DNA from: Geomonas diazotrophica
GTDB lineage: Bacteria; Desulfobacterota; Desulfuromonadia; Geobacterales; Geobacteraceae
Direction of reading: 5' to 3'
NCBI RefSeq assembly: GCF_018919385.1
Contig: NZ_JAHLMF010000013.1
Span: 62,001 to 126,000 of the forward strand
DNA: 64,000 nucleotides
Shown here in pieces: positions 7,715 to 17,098 of this stretch (position 1 is the first letter of the stretch; each line of letters starts with the position of its first letter). Below the pieces are notes generated by a model that saw only the letters and a list, made by a program, of their open reading frames with translations, ran no database searches and was not told where the DNA came from. A program made the position numbers and the translations under genes.

Positions 7715-10687
7715 TTATTGGCTTTTTAAGCGTTGCTCCACCCCCTCCCTGACCCGGGCCATCACCCCAGCCCAGTCCCCCGGGCGCTCCTGCCGGAAGA
7801 TTCTCATGGTCGGGTACCAGGGCGAGTCCTCGCGGTCGGCGAACCAGCGCCAGTCGCAGGCGTACGGCAGGAGGAGCCAGACCGGCACCCCCATCCCCCC
7901 GGCCAGGTGGGCAGCCGCCGTGTCCACCGTCACCAGCAGGTCGAGCCCGGCGAGGATGGCGGCGGTGTCGCCGAAGTCCCCGATCTGCGGCGCAAGGTCG
8001 ACGGCGGCGAGGACGCCGGGATCCGGGGTGTCGCCAAGCTGCAGGGAATAAAAGAGCACACCCGACATATCGGCGAGAGGGGCGAACTCCTTGAACGGGC
8101 AGGCGCGGTTCCTGGGAAGGGGGCCGCCGCGCCAGACCACCCCGACCTTGAACGTGTCCCCCTCCTCCAGCATGAGGCTCCAGAGCGAGGAGCGCCGTTT
8201 CTCGGCGTAGAGGTAGGGGCGCCAGGGGGGCATCCGCTCCAGGGTGGTCCCGAAGAGGTGCGGCAGGCTCAGGAGCTGCACCTGGCAGTCGCAGGGGGGA
8301 AGTTCCTCTCCCGGCGCGCAGACCGCGGCGACCCCGGGAACGCGGCAGAGAAGCGGCTTGAGCCCGGCTGCCTGGCAGCGCACCACCACCTTCCCCCCCC
8401 TCTGCGCCACCAGCGGCGCGTAGCGGATGAACTGCAGCGTGTCGCCAAGCCCCTGCTCGCACTGGAGCAGGATGGTCCGCCCGGCGAGCTCCTCGCCACG
8501 CCAGACCGGGATCGGGAGCTCCGGCTCGCAGTCGGCCAGGCGCCACTCGTATTCGCGCCACCCCCGCTCGAATTCCCCCACCGAAAGGAGGCTCAGCGCC
8601 AGGTTCCAGTGCGCCTCGGGGTGCTCAGGCGCCAGGCGCAGCAGTTCCTCATAGGTGTCGATGGCCCGGAGCGGCTGCATCAGGTCCTGGTAGGCGGTCC
8701 CCAGGTTGATGCGCGCCTCGAAGTAGCCCGGGTCGAGGGCGAGGGCGCGCCGGTACAGTTCCACCGCCTGCGCCGGCTGCTCCAGCACCTGCAGGCAGGA
8801 ACCGAGGTTCACGTAGGCGGGAAGGTACCCGGGGTCGAGCTCGACGGCGCGCCGGAACAGCGGCTCGGCCTCGTCGTGCTCCGCGCGGCCGACCAGCAGC
8901 GTCCCCAGGTTGTTGTAGGCGTCGGCCAGGTGCGGCTTCAACTCCAGGGCGCGCCGGTAGCTCGCCTCCGCCTCCGCCGCCCCCCCCTGGTCCTGCAGGG
9001 CGAGCCCCAGGTTGTTGTAGATCTCGGCGCAGTCGGGGAGCCGGGCCAGCAGGGCGCGGTACATGTTTATGGCGCCACTTAGGTCCCCCTCGCCCCTCAG
9101 GCGGTTCGCCTCTTGGAACAACAGGTTCGGGTCCTGCCGGGACGCCTCGGGGAGCGGGGCGATCCGGCGAGCCACCGCCTCGACCACCGATTGCCACTGT
9201 CCGGGAACCTCCTGGCGGTGGAGGGTGACGCTCGGGTACCAGGGGGAGTCGGTGCGGCCGTGCAGCCAGCGCCAGTCGCAGGAGAAGGGGAGCATGAGGT
9301 GCACCGGCTTCCCCATCGCCGCAGCCAGGTGCGCCACGGCCGTGTCCACCGAGACCACCAGGTCGAGGTTGTCGATGAGGGCCGCGGTGTCGGCGAAGTC
9401 CCCGATCTCCCCGGTGAGGTCGACGAGCGCCCCCTCCCCGCGCAACGCGGCCAGGTCCTCGGCGCAGCCCCCCAGTTGCAGGTTGTATAGGGTGATACCC
9501 GGCAGGGACGCGAGCGGGGCCAGGACGCCCGCCGGGAGCGAGCGGTAGCGGTCCCGCTTGTAGCCGGCGCTCCCGGCCCAGACCACCCCGACCTTGAGGT
9601 CCCCCCCGGCCGGGACCAGGCCGCGCCACTTGGTGCTGAGGGCCGGGTCTGCCTTGAGCGGGGGGGCCTGTGGGGGGATGTTCTCCAGCGTGGTCCCGAC
9701 GAGGTGCGGCAGGCTCATCAGGTAGGCGAAGGTGTCAAAGGGTGGAGGTTCGTCCCCTGCGGCGCAGAGTGCGATCTCCTCCCCCTGCGCGGCGAACAGC
9801 GGCAGCAGTTCGCGACGGCACTCGAGCACCACCCGCTCTCCCCGGCGTGCCAGTAGCCGGGCGTAGCGGAAGAACTGGATGGCGTCGCCGAACCCCTGCT
9901 CGGCGCGCACCAGGAGGGTCCGCCCGGAAAGGGGTGCGCCGTCCCACATGCGCCGCCCCAGGAACTCGTCGGAGAAGGAGCCCGCGGCATCCTTCAGGCG
10001 CCACTGGTACTCGCGCCACCCCTCCCGGTAATCCCCCACGGCAAGGAGGGTCAGGGCGAGGTTCCAGTGGGCGTCGACGCTCTCCGGCTCGAGGGCGAGC
10101 GCTTCGCGCTGGGCGGAAAGCGCCTCGTCGAAACGGTTCAGGGCGAGCAGCGAGCCGCCGAGGTTCACCCACCCCTTCAGGTGGTCCGGCTGCAGCTCGA
10201 CCACCTTCTGGTAGCAGCGCGCCGCCCCCTCCCACTCCCCCTGAGCGCGCAGGGCGTGCCCAAGGTGGTAATAGGCACTGGTGTAGCCGGGATCGAGGGC
10301 GATGGCGTCGCAGAAACGGGCCACGGCCTCGTCGTGGCGCTCCAGCTTGAGGAGCGCGTTCCCCAGGTTGCCCAGGGCCTCCGGGTAGTCGGCTTTCAGC
10401 TCCAGGGCCCGGCGGTAACATCCGGCCGCCTCCTGGTAGCGCCCGAGGTCCTCAAGGACCACCCCGAGGTTGTTGCTCAGCTCCGCCTGCGAGGGGTCGA
10501 GGAGGGCCGCCCGCGAGAAGCTCTCGAAGGCCTCGGCGACATCCCCGCAAAGGCGCGCCAAGGCGCCCGAGAGGGTGAGCAGGTCGACGTTGTCCGGCTC
10601 GTCCCGCAACAGCCCCCGGCAGAGTTCACGGGCCTGTTCCACGCGGTTTTCCGCCAGCGCCCGGTTCAGTTCGTCAAAGCGATGCAT
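7715..10687 (-). CDS. Two-module TPR / GT9-like (heptosyltransferase-like) glycosyltransferase
   Basis: This 990-residue protein is built as (TPR + GT-B)x2. TPR repeats fill about 1-215 and 525-705. Each is followed by a domain with RTLLVRAEQGFGDAIQFFRY-type opening, a LMSLPHLVGTTLE-like segment, a VGVVWAG strand and a C-terminal VSVDTAVAHLAAAMGKPV or VTVDTAAAHLAGGMGVPV. The last motif matches the nucleotide-sugar site of GT9 (ADP-heptose:LPS heptosyltransferase) enzymes, with DWRW and DSPWYP after it. The start lies 3 nt downstream of the stop of the three-module gene, so they are cotranscribed. It has no signal or membrane segment and is probably cytoplasmic. Flagellin lies directly downstream. 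Which sugar it moves cannot be told. Confidence 0.85.
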   Translation of the reverse strand: MHRFDELNRALAENRVEQARELCRGLLRDEPDNVDLLTLSGALARLCGDVAEAFESFSRAALLDPSQAELSNNLGVVLEDLGRYQEAAGCYRRALELKADYPEALGNLGNALLKLERHDEAVARFCDAIALDPGYTSAYYHLGHALRAQGEWEGAARCYQKVVELQPDHLKGWVNLGGSLLALNRFDEALSAQREALALEPESVDAHWNLALTLLAVGDYREGWREYQWRLKDAAGSFSDEFLGRRMWDGAPLSGRTLLVRAEQGFGDAIQFFRYARLLARRGERVVLECRRELLPLFAAQGEEIALCAAGDEPPPFDTFAYLMSLPHLVGTTLENIPPQAPPLKADPALSTKWRGLVPAGGDLKVGVVWAGSAGYKRDRYRSLPAGVLAPLASLPGITLYNLQLGGCAEDLAALRGEGALVDLTGEIGDFADTAALIDNLDLVVSVDTAVAHLAAAMGKPVHLMLPFSCDWRWLHGRTDSPWYPSVTLHRQEVPGQWQSVVEAVARRIAPLPEASRQDPNLLFQEANRLRGEGDLSGAINMYRALLARLPDCAEIYNNLGLALQDQGGAAEAEASYRRALELKPHLADAYNNLGTLLVGRAEHDEAEPLFRRAVELDPGYLPAYVNLGSCLQVLEQPAQAVELYRRALALDPGYFEARINLGTAYQDLMQPLRAIDTYEELLRLAPEHPEAHWNLALSLLSVGEFERGWREYEWRLADCEPELPIPVWRGEELAGRTILLQCEQGLGDTLQFIRYAPLVAQRGGKVVVRCQAAGLKPLLCRVPGVAAVCAPGEELPPCDCQVQLLSLPHLFGTTLERMPPWRPYLYAEKRRSSLWSLMLEEGDTFKVGVVWRGGPLPRNRACPFKEFAPLADMSGVLFYSLQLGDTPDPGVLAAVDLAPQIGDFGDTAAILAGLDLLVTVDTAAAHLAGGMGVPVWLLLPYACDWRWFADREDSPWYPTMRIFRQERPGDWAGVMARVREGVEQRLKSQ

Positions 10688-10690
10688 CGG

Positions 10691-13600
10691 CTATCGTTCT
10701 CCTTTTCGTCCTGCGAGCAGGGCCAGCTGCCGCGCCACCCGCTCCAGCACCTCGCCCCAGTCGCCGCGGTACCGCTGGCGGAAGAGCCGGGCGCTCGGGT
10801 ACCAGGGGGAATCCTCGCGCTGCATGAGCCAGCGCCAGTCGCACGCCATGGGGAGGAGCACCCAGACCGGCACGCCGAGCCCCCCGGCCAGGTGGGCCAC
10901 GGCGGTATCCGCCGAGATGACCAGGTCGAGCTGGGTGAGGATGGCGGCGGTGTCGGCGAAGCTCTTGATCCCGGAACCGAGGTCGGTAAGCTCCATCCCC
11001 GGCGGCGGGGTCGCGGCCTGTTCCGCCCCGTCCCCCACCTGCAGCGCGCAGAAACGGACACCGGGGACCCGCGCCAGCGGCGCGAAGAGCGAGAGGGTGA
11101 GCGAGCGCTTCAGGTCGTCCTTGTAGCTCTTCCTCCCGGCCCACACCAGTCCGACCCGGAAACCCTCCCCCGGGAGCGCGGGGCGCCAGCGCTCCACCAG
11201 GACCGGGTCCGCGGCGAGGTAGGGGATCTGCGCCGGGATGGTCTCCAAGAGCGTGCCGCACAGGTACGGCAGGCTCATGAGGGACGCGTGGCAGTCGAAC
11301 TCCGGGAGCCTCTCGCCGCGCACCAGGACCCGGGAGACGCCGGGCACCGTGGCGAGCACCGCCGCTATCGGCTTGGCCTGGCACTGCAGCAGGACGGTCG
11401 CCCCCTGTGCCGCCAAAAGCGGCGCGTAGCGCACGAACTGGAAGGTATCGCCGAAGCCCTGCTCGGCGTGGAGCAGGATGGTCTTCCCCTTCAGGGGAGA
11501 GCCGTCCCACAGCGGACGCGGGAGTTCCAGGCGCGGGATGGGGTCGACCTTGGCGAAGCGCCACTCGTACCCCTGCCACCCCTCGCGATATTGACCCAGT
11601 TGCAGCTGCACGAGGGCAAGGTTCCAGTGCGCATCCGCGTAACCGGGATCGAGCGCCAGGACCTGCCGGTAGCACCGGACCGCCTCATCGACCTCGCCCA
11701 GGGCGCGACTCACCGAGCCCAGGTTGTTGAGCGCGTGCAGGTAATCGGGGTTCAAAGCCAGCGCCCTGCGGTAACACTGCGCCGCCTCCTCCAGGCGCTC
11801 CTGCGCCTGCAGGGCAATCCCGAGCGCGTTCCAGGAGGGGAGGTAGCCGGGGTCGGCGGCCAGGATGCCATGGAAGGTCGCCTGGGCCAGGTCGAGATCC
11901 CCCAGGGCGTGGTACAGCTCGCCCAGGTTGTGCCGGGCCTCCAGGTAGTCCGGGGCGACCGAGACCGCGCGCTTCAGGGCGTGCAGCGCCGCCTCGAGCT
12001 CCCCTTGCTCCTTGAGCGCCAGTGCCAGGTTGTGCCACCCCTGCGCCAGGTTCGGGTCGACGGCCAGGGCGCGCCGGTAGCAGTCGACCGCCTCCGCGTG
12101 CCGCCCCAGGGTGTAGAGGCTGTTCCCCATGTTGTAGTGCGGTGCCACAAAGTCGGGATGCAGTGCGATCGCCTCGCGGTAGCGCTCGATCGCCTCCTCC
12201 TGCCTGCCGGCGCCGTCCAGGGTGCACCCCTCGTCGTTGTAGCGCTCGGCCTGCCGCACCGGGTCCTCCTGGGGCGCCGTCCGCCCGTTTTTTGACTGCG
12301 CCAGTTGGTCCAGCGCCTGCGCCACCCGCTGCAGCACGCCGTCCCAGTCGCCCCGCGAACGCTGCCGGAACAGGCGCATGGTGGGGTACCAGGGGGTGTC
12401 GTCGCGGTCCAGCAGCCAGCGCCAGTCGGGGACGAAGGGAACCAGGAGCCAGACCGGGAGCCCCAGCGCGCCGGCCAGGTGTGCCACCGAGGTGTCCACC
12501 GAGAGCACCAGGTCGAGACGGCTCGCCAGGGCCGCGGTGTCCGCGTAATCGCCGATGTTCGGTGCAAGATCGATCATGGGAAGGAGCGCGGCAAGGTCGC
12601 CCCGGGCGCCCAGCTGCAGCGAGTAGAAGCTCACCCCGGGGACCGCGGCCAGCCGCGCTAGCCGCTCCGGGGGGAGGGAGCGGTTCGGGTCGTTTGGGTG
12701 CGCGGGGTTCCCCTGCCAGGCAAGCCCCACCCGCAGGGTGCCGTCGGCGGGGAAGAGGGTGGCGCAGGCTTCCCGGCGCGCAGGATCCGTCTCCAGGTAC
12801 GGCACCCGGGCCGGGATGCCGGCCAGGTCGGTGCCGAAGATGCCGGGCAGGTCCATGAGCGAGGCCTGCAGCTCGAAGGGGGGGATGCTGTCGCCGCAGG
12901 CGAAGACCTCGTCGACCCCGGCCACGCCGCGCACCAGTTCCACGAGCCCCGCAGACTGCACCTCGACCAGCACGCGTCCGCCGCGCCCGGCCACCAGCGG
13001 CGCGTAGCGCACGAACTGGAGCGTATCCCCCGCCCCCTGCTCCCCGTAGAGGAGGATGGTCCTGCCGGAGAGCGGCGCGCCGTCCCAGGCGGGGTGTTCC
13101 TGCCACCTGCGCAGCGGCGCCGAACTGCTCTTTTTAAAGCGCCAGGAAAATTCGCGCCACCCCTGCGGGAGCTCCCCGGTCATGAGCAGGAGCACCGCCA
13201 GGTTCCAATGGGCGTCGGCGTAGTCGGGGAAGCGGCGCACCACCTCCCGGAACTCGGAGAGCGCCTCCTGGAAGCGCCCCAGGTCCTTGCACGCGGTGGC
13301 CAGGTTGTAGCGCGCCTTCTGCAGGGAGGGGTCAAGCTCCAGTGCCCTGCGGTAGCATGGCAGCGCCCCTTCCAGGTCGCCGCGCACCTGTTTCACGATT
13401 CCCAGGGCCTCGTGCAGGTGGGGAAGCCCGTCCGCCAGGGCGAGGGCCGCCTCGATGCTCGCCTCCGCCTCGGGGAAGCGCCCCATCTGCTGCAGCGCCT
13501 GGGCCAGGGCGTACTGCGGCTCCCAACGGTCGGGGAGAAGCTGCGCCGCCTTGGTGAAGCGCGCCGTCGCCTCGCGCGGCCTCCCCGCGGCGGCCAGGAA

Positions 13601-15031
13601 GGCGCCGCACAGGTGATGGCTTCCCCCCTCGAAGGGACGCGAGGAGAGCCGCCGTTGCAGGTGGTCCCAGACCGCGTCGGACAGCAGCGCACGCAGCCGC
13701 TCCACCACCTCCCCCCACTCCCCCTGGCGCTGCTGCCTCAAAAGGCGCATGGTCGGGTACCAGGGAGAATCGTCGCGCCCGCAAAGCCAGCGGTAATCCC
13801 CCGCCATGGGGAGCAGCAGCCAGACCGGCTTCCCCAGGGCGCCGGCCAGGTGTGCCACCGAGGTGTCGATGGAGATGACCAGGTCGAGCTGGGCGACCAG
13901 GGCGGCGGTGTCGCCGAAATCGCGGATGGAATGGGTGAGGTCGATGAGGTTCGGACACTCTCCCGGCCGCGCCGCCCCCTCGCCGACCTGCAGCGAGTAG
14001 AGGCTCGCCCCCGGGATCCCGAAGAGCGGCGCCAGGGCTGCGAGGGAGCAGGAACGGAAGGGATCTGGGACGGCCTTGCCGGCCCAGACCAGCCCCACCT
14101 TGAAGCCGGCATCCCTGGAGAGCTTGGCCTGCCAGAGCACGAGGCGCCCGGGCGGGGGTGCGAGGTAGGGAACCCGGTTGGGGACGGTGTCGATCGTGGT
14201 GTCGAACAGGTGCGGCAGGGAAAGGAGGGGAACCTCCAGGTCGAAGGGGGGGAGCGGCTCTCCCATGACGCATACCTCGGCCACCCCGGGCATGCCGCGC
14301 AGAAGCGGGACCAGCGCGGCAGACTGGCATTCGGCGATCACGACGCCCCCCTGCTGCGCCACCATGGGGAGGTAGCGGGCGAACTGGATGGTGTCCCCCA
14401 ACCCCTGCTCGCCGTGCACCAGGATGCGCCTGCCGTCAAGCGGGGCGCCGTCCCAGGCGGGGGCATGGAAGCCGCGGAGCGGCGAGGTGAAGGCGTCCCG
14501 TTTCCAGCGCCACTGGTACTCGGCCCACCCCTCCCGGAACTCCCCGGACATGATCAGGGCCAGGGCGAGGTTCCAGTGCGCGTCGGCGCAGTCGGGGCGG
14601 CGCCGCACCAGGTCGCGGAAACAGGCGATGGCCCCCTGGACGTCGCCTGCCCGCTGCAGGGCCCCTCCCAGGGCGATAGCCGGTTCCGGGGCGTCCGGAG
14701 CCTTTTGCAACGCCAGGCGGAACAGGTCGGCGGCCTCGGCGAAGCGCCCCAGCTTGAACAGGGATGACCCCATGTTGTTCAGAGCCATGGGGTCCCCGTC
14801 CCTCAGGGAGAGCGCCCTGCGGTATTCCTCGAGCGCCTCCTCGTGGCGCCCGGTCTCGTCCAGGAGCGCTCCCAGGTTGATGAGCACGTCCGCGGCGAGC
14901 CCCCCCGCGGCGAGCCCCCCTCCGGCCTGGGCCAACCTGCGGTAGATCGGCTCCGCCTCCTGGAGGCGACCGGCGCGCTGCAACTCGAGGGCGCGGGCGA
15001 ACTCCTGCGCCGTGCCGGGATCTGCCGCCAT
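10691..15031 (-). CDS. Three-module TPR / GT9-like glycosyltransferase
   Basis: The protein has 1446 residues in three repeats of TPR helices plus a GT9-like GT-B domain (GT parts at roughly 150-450, 640-920 and 1160-1446). Each GT part ends with the nucleotide-binding pattern: SIDTSVAHLAGALGKPV, SVDTSVAHLAGALGLPV and SADTAVAHLAGGLGVPV, each followed by DYRW or DWRW and D(S/T)PWYP. The ATG at 15031 (MAADPG) is preferred because it follows the GT4 stop by 4 nt; an earlier in-frame ATG at 15076 would overlap GT4 by 41 nt. Three apparently intact catalytic units in one chain suggest stepwise glycan building on a TPR-bound protein. Donor and acceptor are unknown; flagellin is the obvious candidate. 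Confidence 0.82.
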   Translation of the reverse strand: MAADPGTAQEFARALELQRAGRLQEAEPIYRRLAQAGGGLAAGGLAADVLINLGALLDETGRHEEALEEYRRALSLRDGDPMALNNMGSSLFKLGRFAEAADLFRLALQKAPDAPEPAIALGGALQRAGDVQGAIACFRDLVRRRPDCADAHWNLALALIMSGEFREGWAEYQWRWKRDAFTSPLRGFHAPAWDGAPLDGRRILVHGEQGLGDTIQFARYLPMVAQQGGVVIAECQSAALVPLLRGMPGVAEVCVMGEPLPPFDLEVPLLSLPHLFDTTIDTVPNRVPYLAPPPGRLVLWQAKLSRDAGFKVGLVWAGKAVPDPFRSCSLAALAPLFGIPGASLYSLQVGEGAARPGECPNLIDLTHSIRDFGDTAALVAQLDLVISIDTSVAHLAGALGKPVWLLLPMAGDYRWLCGRDDSPWYPTMRLLRQQRQGEWGEVVERLRALLSDAVWDHLQRRLSSRPFEGGSHHLCGAFLAAAGRPREATARFTKAAQLLPDRWEPQYALAQALQQMGRFPEAEASIEAALALADGLPHLHEALGIVKQVRGDLEGALPCYRRALELDPSLQKARYNLATACKDLGRFQEALSEFREVVRRFPDYADAHWNLAVLLLMTGELPQGWREFSWRFKKSSSAPLRRWQEHPAWDGAPLSGRTILLYGEQGAGDTLQFVRYAPLVAGRGGRVLVEVQSAGLVELVRGVAGVDEVFACGDSIPPFELQASLMDLPGIFGTDLAGIPARVPYLETDPARREACATLFPADGTLRVGLAWQGNPAHPNDPNRSLPPERLARLAAVPGVSFYSLQLGARGDLAALLPMIDLAPNIGDYADTAALASRLDLVLSVDTSVAHLAGALGLPVWLLVPFVPDWRWLLDRDDTPWYPTMRLFRQRSRGDWDGVLQRVAQALDQLAQSKNGRTAPQEDPVRQAERYNDEGCTLDGAGRQEEAIERYREAIALHPDFVAPHYNMGNSLYTLGRHAEAVDCYRRALAVDPNLAQGWHNLALALKEQGELEAALHALKRAVSVAPDYLEARHNLGELYHALGDLDLAQATFHGILAADPGYLPSWNALGIALQAQERLEEAAQCYRRALALNPDYLHALNNLGSVSRALGEVDEAVRCYRQVLALDPGYADAHWNLALVQLQLGQYREGWQGYEWRFAKVDPIPRLELPRPLWDGSPLKGKTILLHAEQGFGDTFQFVRYAPLLAAQGATVLLQCQAKPIAAVLATVPGVSRVLVRGERLPEFDCHASLMSLPYLCGTLLETIPAQIPYLAADPVLVERWRPALPGEGFRVGLVWAGRKSYKDDLKRSLTLSLFAPLARVPGVRFCALQVGDGAEQAATPPPGMELTDLGSGIKSFADTAAILTQLDLVISADTAVAHLAGGLGVPVWVLLPMACDWRWLMQREDSPWYPSARLFRQRYRGDWGEVLERVARQLALLAGRKGER

Positions 15032-15035
15032 GGGA

Positions 15036-16088
15036 CTAAGCACCCTGCATCCGGGCCAGCTCAGCCCGGTTGGCAAGTTTGGTGGCCAGGTAGTGGAACT
15101 GGCGCGCCGCGCCGTCCCAGGTGAGCCTGCGCATCTCCTCCGCGGCCAGCGCCCCTTTCCCCGGGAGCTCGTCCCGGTTACGGTAGACCCGTTCCAGCAT
15201 CTCGATGACCTCTTCCAGGACCGGCTCCTCCCACACCCCGGTCTGCACGCCGCCGTTTGCCACCACCATGGGGCGGTAGCTGGTGAGCGGATAGGCGATG
15301 GCGGGGTTGATCACGTCCGCGTGGCCGCTGCTGTCCGAGGCGATCACGGTCCTGCCGCAGGCCATGTACTCGCACATCACCATGTTGTTCCCTCCCTCGC
15401 AGCGGTTCGGGAAGAGCCCGAGGTGCGTGCCGGCAAAGACCTCTCTGATGGCTTCGTTGTGCACCAGCGGATGCGCCATCGTGCGCGCCGGGTCGAGCCC
15501 GTTCTCCAGGGCGCACCGTCCCGGCAAGCTCAGGAAGTCCGTCTCGTCGTGCCGGTAGGTGATGAATGGGGAGTTCTCCATGGTGAGCAGGGAGAAGGGC
15601 CATTGGTTGGCCCAGCTGCAGGAGAGGTAGACGTCGCGGTGCCGCTGCATCATCACCTTCATGGCCGCGATGACGAGGTCCTGCCCTTTCCTGAGTTCGA
15701 ATTTGCCCCCCGAGAAGACCACGAAACGGTCGTCCGGCGGGAGCGGAAGCGGGTAGAAGCGTTCCGGGTCGACCCCCTGGAGGATGGTGCAGCAGTTTTT
15801 CACCCCGCCGATCCGCAGCAGGTATTCGCACCACTTGGAGCCCGCCACGATGAAATCCCACCGCCGCGCTGCCGGGCGGGTGAAGTTGAGGATCTCGATG
15901 CTGTTTTCGAAGAAGCAGTAGCCGATGTTGATGCTGTCCCAGGCCTCTGGGTTGAGCGGTGCGAGGTTCTGCGACATGCAGTGCAGCGTCACCCCCGGCA
16001 CCGGGGGGAGCTTGGCGATCTCGCGCTCCAGGTAGGCGCCGGCGATGCCCCAGCCATGCATGGAGCCGCTAGGCATGGATACTCTCAT
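15036..16088 (-). CDS. GT4-type glycosyltransferase
   Basis: The product has 350 residues from the ATG at 16088, with AGAGG 10 nt upstream; a longer frame from 16136 adds 16 residues with no ribosome-binding site. N-terminal Rossmann half: MHGWGIAGAYLEREIAKLPP. C-terminal half: VVFSGGKFELRKGQDLVIAA, then FPNRCEGGNNMVMCEYMACG, the GT4 E-x7-E region that binds the nucleotide sugar. The GT-B fold is clear and the sugar is unknown. It is the first gene of the minus-strand run GT4, three-module GT9, two-module GT9, flagellin, and so probably belongs to protein or flagellin glycosylation rather than LPS synthesis. Confidence 0.85.
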   Translation of the reverse strand: MRVSMPSGSMHGWGIAGAYLEREIAKLPPVPGVTLHCMSQNLAPLNPEAWDSINIGYCFFENSIEILNFTRPAARRWDFIVAGSKWCEYLLRIGGVKNCCTILQGVDPERFYPLPLPPDDRFVVFSGGKFELRKGQDLVIAAMKVMMQRHRDVYLSCSWANQWPFSLLTMENSPFITYRHDETDFLSLPGRCALENGLDPARTMAHPLVHNEAIREVFAGTHLGLFPNRCEGGNNMVMCEYMACGRTVIASDSSGHADVINPAIAYPLTSYRPMVVANGGVQTGVWEEPVLEEVIEMLERVYRNRDELPGKGALAAEEMRRLTWDGAARQFHYLATKLANRAELARMQGA

Positions 16089-16246
16089 GGGTAAAAACCT
16101 CTCAGTCGTGATGGGTCGACCATTACGCGTCAGCAACTACCGTACCAGAGGGAGCAGTCCGCGGCTAAGCAGTTGTAAAGATGTGGGTTTGCCGGAGCGA
16201 GGCGGGGGTGGGTCATTTCTTTGACGGCAGCATGTCGGTTCGACGC

Positions 16247-16309
16247 AGTCTGACGAGTCTGACGAGTCTGACCAGTCTGGCCAGTCGGAGGGTAGGACGG
16301 GTCGGACGC
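16247..16309. repeat. 9-bp tandem repeat (AGTCTGACG)n
   Basis: Seven successive 9-mers begin at 16247: AGTCTGACG twice, AGTCTGACC, AGTCTGGCC, then the degenerate AGTCGGAGG, GTAGGACGG and GTCGGACGC. The array lies between the motB stop and the GT4 gene, 15 nt from the end of motB. Function unknown; it may act on transcript ends or be a slippage product. Confidence 0.75.
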
Positions 16310-16324
16310 ACGCGGCCGAGCCGG

Positions 16325-17098
16325 CTACGGCTCGTTGCGCTCGCTCTGCTCGGAGAGGAGGACGATGTCGACGCGGCGGTTCTTGGCGCGCCCGTCTTCG
16401 TCGCTGTTGTCGGCGACGGGACGGTACTCCCCGTAACCTGCCGCCGAGATCCGGGCGGGGTCGAAGTCTTCCTGCTTGGTGAGATACTGCAGCACGTTGG
16501 TGGCGCGCGCGGTGGAAAGTTCCCAGTTGGACGGGAAGGCGGCGGAGCTGATCGGGACGTTGTCGGTGTGCCCTTCAACCCGCACGGAGTTGGAATAGCT
16601 GGCCAGGGAGGCGACCACGTCCTTCAACAGGGTCAGGGAGCTCTGCTTCAGGGTGGCGCTCCCGCTGTCGAAGAACCCGGCTTCTTTCAGACTCACCACC
16701 AGGCCGCGCTGGGTCACCGATACGGAGACCTTGTTCTGCGCCCCCGCCTTCATGAGGTACGCCTCGATGGAGGCCTTGGTGGCCCTGAAGTCCTGCTCGC
16801 TGCCGCGGGTCCTGCTGGAGGTGGCCCGCTTCGGGGCCTGGGTCACCTTGTGGATGGAGGGGATCACGCTCATGGAACCGGCGTCGATCACGGTGGGCTT
16901 GGCGCCGGCGGAGGTGGTGCTGTAGCCGAAGGACTCGCGCATGGAGGCCAGCACCTCCTCGGCCTTCTTCTTGTCGGTCTGGCTCATGGCGTAGAGCGTC
17001 ACGAACACGGCGAACAAGAGCGTGATGAAGTCGGCGTAGGATACCAGCCAGCGCTCGTGGTTGGGCTCTTTTTCGTGCTGGGCCTTTTTCTTAGCCAT
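16325..17098 (-). CDS. motB: MotB, flagellar motor stator protein
   Basis: The 257-residue protein has one N-terminal membrane segment, SYADFITLLFAVFVTLYAMS, with D23 as the conserved proton-binding Asp. A linker follows. The C-terminal OmpA-like peptidoglycan-binding domain has VRVEGHTDNVPI, NWELSTARA and NRRVDIVL. It pairs with MotA to form the stator that turns proton (or sodium) flow into torque. Its ATG follows the motA stop without a gap, so translation is coupled. Transcription is from the sigma-28 promoter ahead of flbD. Confidence 0.96.
   Translation of the reverse strand: MAKKKAQHEKEPNHERWLVSYADFITLLFAVFVTLYAMSQTDKKKAEEVLASMRESFGYSTTSAGAKPTVIDAGSMSVIPSIHKVTQAPKRATSSRTRGSEQDFRATKASIEAYLMKAGAQNKVSVSVTQRGLVVSLKEAGFFDSGSATLKQSSLTLLKDVVASLASYSNSVRVEGHTDNVPISSAAFPSNWELSTARATNVLQYLTKQEDFDPARISAAGYGEYRPVADNSDEDGRAKNRRVDIVLLSEQSERNEP

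Noticed and set aside
10067-14767. Plus-strand frames of 742 and 689 codons opposite the GT9-like genes
   Set aside because: They are antisense to five clear TPR-GT9 modules, have low-complexity composition and no ribosome-binding site or domain.
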